62,873 nt of DNA from Candidatus Thermochlorobacter aerophilus. Lineage in GTDB: Bacteria; Bacteroidota; Chlorobiia; Chlorobiales; Thermochlorobacteraceae. Under the pieces are notes generated by a model. The model worked only from the letters and a program-made list of their open reading frames with translations, was not told the DNA's origin and made no database searches. The position numbers and the translations under genes were made by a program. The stretch spans positions 1-62,873 of the forward strand of contig PHFL01000051.1 of NCBI GenBank assembly GCA_002794105.1, read 5' to 3'. Positions 9,477 to 16,295 of this stretch are shown here, one piece after another (positions within the stretch are counted from its first letter, which is position 1; every line of letters begins with the position of its first letter).

Positions 9477-10037
9477 ATGCACAAAATTCATCTCTACTAC
9501 GGTTACGGAAAGGGCAAAACAACATGCGTGATGGGCTTGTCGATTCGTGCACTGGGAGCTGGACACCGTGTGGCAATCATCCAGTTTGACAAAGGATATG
9601 ATGGACAGAATGAACATTACTCCGAGCGCATCATTTTGCGAAAGTTAAAAGATATGGGCTATCCTATTGAACTCGTGCCAACAGGATGCGAGCGCATGAT
9701 GCCTGATGGCACATTCCGATTCAAAAATCAAGCGGAAGATTTTGCAGAAGCGCAGCGCGGGCTCAAGGCAGCAAAGGAGTTTATCGATAGCGCCGACTTA
9801 AACCTGCTCGTGCTCGATGAAGCACTGGCTGCCGTAGCCTACAACCTGCTCAGCCAATCGGACTTGATGAACCTTTTGGACTACTACGAAGCCAAAGGAC
9901 GACCGTGTGAATTGGTCTTGTCGGGGCACAAAATCTGGGACGAGTTAGAAAAGCGTGCTGACCTCATCACAGAAATGCGCAAAGTCAAGCATTACTTTGA
10001 TGAGGGCTTGCCAGCACGCTTAGGCATTGAGTTTTGA
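9477..10037 (+). CDS. cobO: Cob(I)yrinic acid a,c-diamide (cobalamin) adenosyltransferase
   Basis: The enzyme transfers the adenosyl group of ATP to Co(I) corrinoids, giving adenosylcobalamin, needed for example by methylmalonyl-CoA mutase. The 186-residue product matches the CobO/BtuR family in length and motifs: P-loop GYGKGKTT at residues 9-16, VAIIQFDKG, LVLDEALAAV (Walker B region) and VLSGHKIWDELEKRADLITE. It lies 33 bases after the TonB receptor gene, so the two are probably cotranscribed as a salvage pair. Its stop is 2 bases from that of convergent phhA. Confidence 0.95.
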   Translation: MHKIHLYYGYGKGKTTCVMGLSIRALGAGHRVAIIQFDKGYDGQNEHYSERIILRKLKDMGYPIELVPTGCERMMPDGTFRFKNQAEDFAEAQRGLKAAKEFIDSADLNLLVLDEALAAVAYNLLSQSDLMNLLDYYEAKGRPCELVLSGHKIWDELEKRADLITEMRKVKHYFDEGLPARLGIEF

Positions 10038-10039
10038 GC

Positions 10040-10879
10040 TTAGAGCAAGTGTCGCTCGTGTGTCCAGCGCAAAAATTCGGTTTTAAGTTGCTCAAACGAA
10101 TCGAGCACAAACAGCACATCTTGCAAGTGCCAAACATCGTAATCTTGGTGAATCACGCGCTCGACTTCAAATGGATAGACAGTAACCTTGTCAGAGAGCG
10201 CATGCTCGACTTCTTCGCTCGAGGAAAGGGCGCCAGAGCCAAAAATCCTAAGCTGACCCTCTTCGTAAATGAGCCCGAACTCAACAGTAAACCAGTGCAA
10301 TCGTTCTAAACTGACGCGGTCTTGTCCTTCGGCGTGAAGAGCGGCTTTGCCAAAGAGTTGATAGAAATCAGCAAAGTCAGGATGAGTAAGCATGGGCAAA
10401 TGCCCAAAGACATCATGAAAGAGGTCAGGCGCAGGCGTGTAGTTCAGCTCATGGCGACCGCGAATGTAGTCTGTGGAGGGAAAGATTCTCTGCGCAAGTA
10501 GCGAAAAGAAATCGCGCTCATGCAAAAGTCCGGGAATGCGTGCCACACGCCAACCTGTGGCTTTCTCAAGCTGACGGCTCACTTGCGACAGGGCTGGAAT
10601 TCGGTCCTCTCTCAAACCCAAAAGTGAGATGCCCGTGACAAAATCACGACAAGCACGACCGGGCAAAAGCCGGCGCTGACGCTGGTAAAGAAATTGCCAA
10701 ATCTGATGTTCGTCTTCGCTGTATGCAGGGTAGGGAATGTCGTCGCCAATCGGAGGAGGAGCGTCCAAATGCTGTGGAATGCAGCGCGGGTCAAGTGCGC
10801 CGTCCTTTGCGGCTTTCTCGTATGCGGAAAGAGGTTCGAGTGCCGCATGAAAGTCCGATTCTCCGAGCATTGCAGGCAT
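10040..10879 (-). CDS. phhA: Phenylalanine 4-monooxygenase (phenylalanine hydroxylase)
   Basis: The enzyme converts phenylalanine to tyrosine using O2 and a tetrahydropterin at a non-haem Fe(II). The iron ligands are visible: His155 and His160 in PDLFHDVFGHLPML and Glu200 in WFTVEFGLI, the same spacing as known bacterial enzymes. At 279 residues it is the compact catalytic form with no regulatory ACT domain. The reading frame goes 12 bases further up to a TTG, but the ATG at 10879 has GGAG placed 6 bases before it, so this start is chosen. It is a single gene convergent with cobO; no pterin carbinolamine dehydratase is next to it. The need for O2 implies an aerobic or oxygen-tolerant host. 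Confidence 0.95.
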   Translation of the reverse strand: MPAMLGESDFHAALEPLSAYEKAAKDGALDPRCIPQHLDAPPPIGDDIPYPAYSEDEHQIWQFLYQRQRRLLPGRACRDFVTGISLLGLREDRIPALSQVSRQLEKATGWRVARIPGLLHERDFFSLLAQRIFPSTDYIRGRHELNYTPAPDLFHDVFGHLPMLTHPDFADFYQLFGKAALHAEGQDRVSLERLHWFTVEFGLIYEEGQLRIFGSGALSSSEEVEHALSDKVTVYPFEVERVIHQDYDVWHLQDVLFVLDSFEQLKTEFLRWTHERHLL

Positions 10880-10885
10880 AGTTAT

Positions 10886-10889
10886 CTCC
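10886..10889 (-). promoter_or_regulatory. Ribosome binding site that sets the phhA start
   Basis: GGAG followed by ATAACT and the ATG at 10879. Its position rules out the upstream TTG (10891), which the site itself overlaps. Confidence 0.75.
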
Positions 10890-11050
10890 AAAAAATTGGT
10901 TTGTAGCGCAGCATTAAAGTCATGCGCAAAAATAAAGTTAGAAGTTTCAAACGGATAATAAAAACCTGAGTGTGTTGAGAATGAGTGAATACACGCTCAA
11001 AAAGGGATACGAATTGAACCGATTATGCCCTGGTGCCTCGCAGATGTACC

Positions 11051-11195
11051 GTTATTCTGAACGGAGCACAGCGTAGCGAATTCCTTGCTATGCTCGGAAT
11101 GACAAAAAAGAATGTTCGGAATGACCGCGCAGTTGTCATGCTGAACGAAGTGAAGCATCCATAATGGATTCTTCGCTGCGCTTGCAGCGACAAAA
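11051..11195. repeat. Diverged copy of the dispersed repeat family
   Basis: Two half-units in direct orientation. One begins GTTATTCTGAACGGAG and ends CTCGGAATGAC at 11103; the second begins GTCATGCTGAACGAAG at 11134 and runs through GAAGCATCCATAATGGATTC. They share the GTCATGCTGA, GAAGCATCC, GATTC and CGGAATGAC blocks with the array at 3731-4131. The copy occupies most of the 378-base gap between phhA and the DUF5683 gene; nothing else was recognised in that gap. Confidence 0.85.
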
Positions 11196-11257
11196 GATAG
11201 GTGCAGAACAGTGTCGCAAAACCTACACATGTCAACGCTATCTAAGCTCATGAAGGT

Positions 11258-11938
11258 TTAGAACTTTAGCTTGATACTGAAAATGGGCACAATCGGATAA
11301 GTGGCGGGCAGATGTTGCGAAAGGTCGTCGCTGATGTCAAAGTCAAACAAGTGTGCATCGACATACGCATCAACAATAGAGGCAAGATAGACAAGCAGGA
11401 TGTAGATGACGGTCTCATCGCGCTGCTCGCGGTAGAATTCACGAAAGCGGCGATTGGCTTCAGCGCTGGCGGGTATAGGGGTCTTAGAGAGGTCTTCTTC
11501 GTAGCGTTGACGAAATTCCAAGTATTTCTGTTGCTGATTGATGTAGTTGTAGCCAAACCATGCAAATAAGCCATAGATAATTGGAAGTTTCCAATACGCG
11601 CGATTGTAGACTTGTCCAAATCCCGGCAGAATTGCGGCACCGAGTGCGACAAGTTCTGGCTTCAATCGCCATGCCAACGAATCTGGCTTAGTGGTATCAG
11701 GTGTAGTGGGGTCAGTTTTGGCGGTGGCGCGGCGCGCAGCGGTATCGGCTTGCAGAGTATCGGCGGTGCGCAGAGGAGCTTTTGCGGTATCGCAAGAAAA
11801 GTGTGGTGTGGGCAGAGAGAGGGGCGAGCAGAAGGAAGATGGGTAAAAGGAAGGGGCGGACACAGCAAGTGCCAGAGTCGTCTGAAAAGCTGATAGAAAC
11901 GTCAAAATGAAAAGAAACGACAAGGACCGTGCAACCAT
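11258..11938 (-). CDS. DUF5683-like membrane protein linked to parAB
   Basis: The 226-residue product has an N-terminal signal or anchor (residues about 5-27), a low-complexity Thr/Ala/Asp/Lys linker (about 55-95), and a domain containing LVALGAAILPGFGQVYNRAYWKLP, a helix IIYGLFAWFGYNYINQQ, a charged stretch, and a helix VIYILLVYLASIVDAYVDAHLFDFDIS. This pattern (PGxGQxYNxxYWK and DAYVDAHLxxFD) is that of the DUF5683 family, which often follows parB in Bacteroidetes and Chlorobi. It begins 9 bases after the parB stop and is probably cotranscribed. Its role is unknown; an envelope role tied to chromosome segregation is only a guess from context. Confidence 0.8.
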   Translation of the reverse strand: MVARSLSFLFILTFLSAFQTTLALAVSAPSFYPSSFCSPLSLPTPHFSCDTAKAPLRTADTLQADTAARRATAKTDPTTPDTTKPDSLAWRLKPELVALGAAILPGFGQVYNRAYWKLPIIYGLFAWFGYNYINQQQKYLEFRQRYEEDLSKTPIPASAEANRRFREFYREQRDETVIYILLVYLASIVDAYVDAHLFDFDISDDLSQHLPATYPIVPIFSIKLKF

Positions 11939-11947
11939 GCTCCGGGT

Positions 11948-12886
11948 CTAAATCTCTGAATTGCCAATGGCGTCAACGATGCGCTCTAAATCATCAGGCG
12001 AGTAGTATTCTATGATGATTTCGCCAGAGCCTTTGCTGGTGTGGACGACTTTGACTTTTGTGGCTAATCGGCTGCGCAAAATGGATTCTACTTCGGAGAC
12101 ATTGACATCTTTTGTCTCGGGTGATGGCTTTGGCTTGGACTTGTTTTTCTTGGCGGTGCGTGTGGTGCGGCTGACCAAATCTTCGACTTTGCGCACCGAC
12201 AAGCCTTTGCTCATAATCAGCTTCCAGATCTCGATTTGTGTCTCGGTATCCTCAAGTGAGATGAGAGCGCGAGCATGTCCCATGGTAATTTCACCGTTGC
12301 GCAAACTTTTTTGAATTGGCTGTGGCAGTTTAAGAAGGCGCAGAAAATTTGCCACGGTTGCGCGGTCTTTGCTGACCTTTTGGGCAACTTCTTCTTGCGT
12401 AAGATGACACTCTTCAATCAAGCGTTGGTAGCCTAAAGCAATTTCAATCGGGTTCAATTTCTCGCGCTGAATATTTTCAATGAGTGCAAGCTCGAGCATT
12501 TCTCGATCGCTCTTGATATCGAGCACATATGCAGGGATTTCTTTCAAGCCAGCTTCAATAGAGGCACGTAGGCGTCGTTCGCCGCTGATAAGCTCGTAGC
12601 CATCACCTTTGAGACGAACAGTAATTGGCTGAATTACTCCCTTTTCCTTGATAGAGGCTGTAAGTTCTGCAAGGGCACTTTGGTCAAAATCTATGCGTGG
12701 CTGGAAGGGGTTAGGTGCTATTTTCTCGATGGGAATGAGACCAATCATACCCACCTCACCAGTGCGCATGTCGCGAAACTGGTAGCCACGACCGCCAGGC
12801 AAGCGGTGTTCCTTCTTGGAAATAACCTCTATGGATTCATCTGGAATCAGTGCCTTTAGACCCTTACCAAGTACCAACTTTGCCAT
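11948..12886 (-). CDS. parB: Chromosome partitioning protein ParB
   Basis: ParB binds parS sites near the origin, spreads on DNA as a CTP-dependent clamp and works with ParA in segregation. The 312-residue product has MAKLVLGKGLKALIP at the N-terminus, the ParB/Srx CTP-binding fold with the GERRLRAS motif (ELISGERRLRASIEAGL), the ENIQREKLNPIEIALGYQ segment, a helix-turn-helix (TQEEVAQKVSKDRATVANFL) and a C-terminal dimerisation domain. The frame extends 36 bases further up to a GTG, but the ATG at 12886 starts the conserved N-terminus. It lies 50 bases downstream of parA. No parS sequence was spotted nearby by eye. Confidence 0.96.
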   Translation of the reverse strand: MAKLVLGKGLKALIPDESIEVISKKEHRLPGGRGYQFRDMRTGEVGMIGLIPIEKIAPNPFQPRIDFDQSALAELTASIKEKGVIQPITVRLKGDGYELISGERRLRASIEAGLKEIPAYVLDIKSDREMLELALIENIQREKLNPIEIALGYQRLIEECHLTQEEVAQKVSKDRATVANFLRLLKLPQPIQKSLRNGEITMGHARALISLEDTETQIEIWKLIMSKGLSVRKVEDLVSRTTRTAKKNKSKPKPSPETKDVNVSEVESILRSRLATKVKVVHTSKGSGEIIIEYYSPDDLERIVDAIGNSEI

Positions 12887-12936
12887 AAGATGTGCTGTTG
12901 ATGTTGATGAGCAAATAAACACACAACTGCCATGAA

Positions 12937-13857
12937 TTATGAATGTGGTGAATGAACTTTAGCCGCAGTTTCTGAAGGCGTACTTGCGTGAGTATCGCTC
13001 CCCGAGACATGTGAAGACTCTGCCTCAGAAGAAGTAGGTGAGCTGGTTACAGCACTATGAGTGGAGTGAGTTTTTTTCTTGCTGAATTTCTCAATGCCAT
13101 CGCGCTCGAACATTTCATATGCAAGATCCATGTAGTCTTTCGTACCTATACTCTGTGCATCGTAAAGGATAATGGGTTTGCCGTGACTGGGAGCCTCCGA
13201 TATTTTGACATTACGGCGTATGACCGTGTTAAACACTTTATCTTTGAAATACTTTCTGACTTCTTCAGCAACCTGATTTGAAAGTCGCAAGCGACTGTCG
13301 TACATAGTCAGCAAAACACCTTCAATTTCAAGCGAGGGGTTGAGATGTTTGCGGACAATGTTGATGGTGTTGAGAAGCTGACCAAGACCTTCCAGCGCGT
13401 AGTATTCGCACTGGACGGGGATAAGCACAGAATCCGCCGCTGTCAGAGAGTTAAGCGTAATGAGCCCAAGTGAAGGCGGACAGTCAATCAGAATGTAGTC
13501 ATACTTTTTGCGCACGCGTTGCAACGCCTTGAGCATGACTTTCTCACGTTCAGGAACATCAATGAGCTCAATTTCTGTGCCAACTAAATTGATATGTGAC
13601 GGCACAATATCCATGTACGGCATCACTGAAGGTTGAATCACATCCTCGATATCGACATGTTCAATCAGGACTTCGTAGATGGTCTTTGTCTCATCATTGA
13701 CTTGTGTGCCAGAGCCAGAGGTGGCGTTGGCTTGAGGATCAATATCAATCAGTAGAGTAGTCATTTCAGCGGCAGCAATTGAGGAGGCAAGATTTATGGC
13801 TGTTGTAGTTTTGCCTACCCCACCTTTCTGATTCGCAATAGCAATAACTTTTCCCAT
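12937..13857 (-). CDS. parA: Chromosome partitioning ATPase ParA (Soj)
   Basis: This Walker-type ATPase binds DNA non-specifically and moves ParB-parS complexes. The deviant Walker A motif KGGVGKTTT occurs at residues 11-19 after [10 protein letters not shown]. Walker B-like [12 protein letters not shown] and [12 protein letters not shown] follow. The catalytic core ends near residue 260. The last 45 or so residues form a Ser/Thr/His-rich tail ([20 protein letters not shown]) that is unusual for the family and probably disordered. The frame is open 75 bases further up, but ATG 13857 begins the conserved fold. It is first in the parA-parB-DUF5683 run and diverges from the chemosensory operon. 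Confidence 0.96.
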   Translation of the reverse strand: MGKVIAIANQKGGVGKTTTAINLASSIAAAEMTTLLIDIDPQANATSGSGTQVNDETKTIYEVLIEHVDIEDVIQPSVMPYMDIVPSHINLVGTEIELIDVPEREKVMLKALQRVRKKYDYILIDCPPSLGLITLNSLTAADSVLIPVQCEYYALEGLGQLLNTINIVRKHLNPSLEIEGVLLTMYDSRLRLSNQVAEEVRKYFKDKVFNTVIRRNVKISEAPSHGKPIILYDAQSIGTKDYMDLAYEMFERDGIEKFSKKKTHSTHSAVTSSPTSSEAESSHVSGSDTHASTPSETAAKVHSPHS

Positions 13858-14000
13858 TGATTTCGGATTTAGAATTCTGTTGAGGCGCTCAGTCTGCAAG
13901 CGAATATAGCAAAAAAACATGGGGGCCATCAAAGTTTATGCAAAAGGATATTGCAAAGCAAGTCGCAACATCATTTTCAGGAGGGCAAAAATCAGCAAGT

Positions 14001-14029
14001 TTGATTTTTATCATATCAGGGAATATATT
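14001..14029 (+). promoter_or_regulatory. Sigma-70-like promoter of the chemosensory operon
   Basis: TTGATT at 14001-14006, a 17-base spacer, and TATATT at 14024-14029. It lies in the divergent gap between parA and the PATAN-REC gene and would give a 5' leader of about 60 bases. Confidence 0.6.
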
Positions 14030-14098
14030 AACATGACATCAGTGCTTTTTAGAAGAGACTTACTTAACCAACGCCTCACGGAAAATTAGCGTCCTGCT

Positions 14099-15211
14099 AT
14101 GTCATTTGTAGGAAATATCAAGGGATGGACCATTACGGAGATGCTTCAGCTCATTCGCCAGATGAAGAAGACTGGCGCAATGATTGTAACATCAGAAGAC
14201 GGAACACAAAGGAAAGTTTTTTTTAGAAACGGACTTGTCATTGCTGTCGATACAGGCTCAGAGGATCTTGGCGCTATCCTTTTGGAAGAAAACATGATTA
14301 CGCGCGCCGACCTAGACCAGGCGATTGCATATCAGAAGCAGCATCGCGACAAGCGCATCGAACAAATTCTCTTGGCTATGAAGAAAGTCGATGCGCCCAA
14401 GCTGGTCAAGGCAATACGCATTCAAATCGAGCGCGTCATTACTTCGCTGCTGCAAGAAAAAAGTGCAAAAGTTTCCTTCGAACCCGATGCCCCACTAACT
14501 GTGCAAGGCTTAAGCAATGGTGTCGACATTCAAGGCATTATGCTTAGTGCGTCAGTCAAAGTAGACGAGCTGGGGCTGATGCGACAGCGCATTCCGAACA
14601 TGGATGCTGTGCCACGCAGGACGAAGCGCGGCGATGAAGAAATGAATGAAATTGCCCTAAAGTTGGCTGAATGGAAAGTGTTCTTAGCAATCGACGGCAA
14701 AACAGATATCAAAACCCTAGCGCTCAAGCTGCGAATGGAAGAAGTAACCGTCCTAAAAGCCTTGGTAGTGCTACTCGACGGAAAGTGGATTGAGCTCGTA
14801 GAAGGTCAAAAAGATACCAGAAAGAAAATTCTTGCTGTCGATGATAGCAAAGTCATTCTCAAAACAATTCAGCTGGCGCTGTCAGACACTGGCTATAGTT
14901 TGATTACTGCTGAAAATGGAAAAACCGCCTTAGAATTAGCCCGAGAACACCGACCTGACCTCATTTTGCTCGATGTCATGTTGCCCGATACCACTGGACT
15001 CAAAATCTGCAAGACCATTCGCACCGATGCTGAATATGAAGCCATCAAAGATGCACCAATCATTATGCTCTCTGCCAAAGATGCTGAAATTGATAGAAAC
15101 TTAGGATTACATGCTGGAGCAAACGATTATATCACCAAGCCATTCAAGGATGGAGAACTGCTCCAGGTGGTTGAACGGTTTTTGAAAAAAACGGAACCTG
15201 TTGCCAATTAA
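14099..15211 (+). CDS. PATAN (DUF4388) domain and response regulator receiver protein
   Basis: The 370-residue product has an N-terminal PATAN/DUF4388-type domain (residues about 3-110: MSFVGNIKGWTITEMLQLI, then TGAMIVTSEDG, VFFRNGLVIAVDTG and LGAILLEENMIT), a middle region with a short helical winged-helix-like segment (about 185-235), and a C-terminal receiver domain (about 242-365) starting KKILAVDDSKVI. The phospho-acceptor is Asp292 in LILLDVMLP, with Lys347 in YITKPF. This PatA-like or PilG-like layout is typical of regulators that act downstream of chemosensory arrays in twitching or gliding motility. It opens the operon. No DNA-binding output domain is visible, so output is probably by protein contact. 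Confidence 0.88.
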   Translation: MSFVGNIKGWTITEMLQLIRQMKKTGAMIVTSEDGTQRKVFFRNGLVIAVDTGSEDLGAILLEENMITRADLDQAIAYQKQHRDKRIEQILLAMKKVDAPKLVKAIRIQIERVITSLLQEKSAKVSFEPDAPLTVQGLSNGVDIQGIMLSASVKVDELGLMRQRIPNMDAVPRRTKRGDEEMNEIALKLAEWKVFLAIDGKTDIKTLALKLRMEEVTVLKALVVLLDGKWIELVEGQKDTRKKILAVDDSKVILKTIQLALSDTGYSLITAENGKTALELAREHRPDLILLDVMLPDTTGLKICKTIRTDAEYEAIKDAPIIMLSAKDAEIDRNLGLHAGANDYITKPFKDGELLQVVERFLKKTEPVAN

Positions 15212-15233
15212 ATAATCAAAAATTCTTTACTAT

Positions 15234-15608
15234 ATGCCAAAAGCTCTTATTGTCGATGACAGTGCCGTAGAGCGTACCATCATTGCCAAAGTAATGACGG
15301 CATTAGGCTACACTATCGTGGAGGCTAACGACGGCGAGGAAGGCGAAGCGAAAGCTATTGCACTTAAGCCCGATATCATTGTGCTCGATGTGGTGATGCC
15401 AAAGAAAGACGGGTTTCAAGTGTGCCGCAATCTCAAGAAAATGCCAGAGACAGCGAAAATCCCTGTCATCATGATTACCTCCAAAAATCAGGATAGCGAT
15501 AAGTTTTGGGGAATGAAGCAGGGTGCAATCGCCTATCTGGTCAAGCCATTTAATGAAGAAGATTTGGTATCAGCAGTAAACAAAGCCAAAGCCATGGCAG
15601 CGTCGTAG
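15234..15608 (+). CDS. CheY/PilH-like single-domain response regulator
   Basis: A 124-residue stand-alone receiver domain. The acidic pair is in ALIVDDSAVER, the phospho-acceptor Asp52 is in IIVLDVVMPKKDG, Thr is in VIMITSKNQ, and Lys104 is in YLVKPFNEED. The PKKDGFQVCRNLKKM stretch resembles PilH and CheY regulators of chemosensory systems. It follows the PATAN-REC gene by 22 bases and precedes cheW. It probably receives phosphate from a CheA-type kinase encoded outside this window. Confidence 0.9.
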   Translation: MPKALIVDDSAVERTIIAKVMTALGYTIVEANDGEEGEAKAIALKPDIIVLDVVMPKKDGFQVCRNLKKMPETAKIPVIMITSKNQDSDKFWGMKQGAIAYLVKPFNEEDLVSAVNKAKAMAAS

Positions 15609-15663
15609 CAGAAAAATGTGAAAGCCGCTGCGAAAAAGTCACTAACAATGCTAGCAAAGTCAA

Positions 15664-16260
15664 ATGGATAACGAAAAGAATGAGATACACCTCGAAGACC
15701 TGAACACCCTAGATAGTGGTGCAGTCAAGTGGATAAGCGGTCTCGAAAAGCCAGATAAAGCATCACAAGAAATCGAGGAAGAAGAATATGAGCGATACAT
15801 TGCAGTATTGCTTGGTGAAAAGGAAGTAGCTTTTCGTGTGATAGATATTGAAGCAATTCTTGATGTACCACGCATCACACCTGTGCCCGGCTTACCAGAC
15901 TACATTCTTGGAATCTGCAATGTGCGCGGGGAAATCACGTCTGTGGTAGATGTGCGGAAGATTTTAGGTATCAATGTACAGCGGCAAAAAACACGCCGTG
16001 AGCGTGCTGCAGAGAAAATGATTATTTTGCGCGGCGAGCTCTATTCAGTAGGCTTCATAGTAGATTCCGTCTTAGACGTGCTGCGCGTTGCAGAACGCAG
16101 TATTGTCAAGATTAGTGCCGCAGATGGCGAACTGGCTCATATTTCACAGTTTGCAAGAGGTCTCTTTACAAGAGTAGGCGAAGAAGGACGAGATAACGAC
16201 GTTATCCTAATCGATACAGAAAAGTTACTAAGTACCAGAGAACTGATGCAATTCCAGTAA
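15664..16260 (+). CDS. cheW: CheW-like chemotaxis coupling protein
   Basis: CheW links methyl-accepting receptors to the CheA kinase. The 198-residue product has one CheW domain from about residue 40: YIAVLLGEKEVAFRVIDIEAIL, then ITPVPGLPDYILGICNVRGEI, VVDVRKILG and IILRGELYSVGFIVDSV. The first 38 residues are acidic and polar (DNEKNEIHLEDLNTLDS, then EIEEEEYE), an extension not needed for the fold. It sits between the CheY-like gene and the 595-residue unknown gene, 55 bases after the former. It could be called PilI if the system controls pili. Confidence 0.9.
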   Translation: MDNEKNEIHLEDLNTLDSGAVKWISGLEKPDKASQEIEEEEYERYIAVLLGEKEVAFRVIDIEAILDVPRITPVPGLPDYILGICNVRGEITSVVDVRKILGINVQRQKTRRERAAEKMIILRGELYSVGFIVDSVLDVLRVAERSIVKISAADGELAHISQFARGLFTRVGEEGRDNDVILIDTEKLLSTRELMQFQ

Positions 16261-16295
16261 ATGTCAATTCCAAACCCAAATCTTACAAAACTCAT

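Noticed and set aside
11948..14098. parS sites near parAB
   Set aside because: No 16-bp palindrome close to the TGTTTCACGTGAAACA consensus was found by eye in or around the genes.
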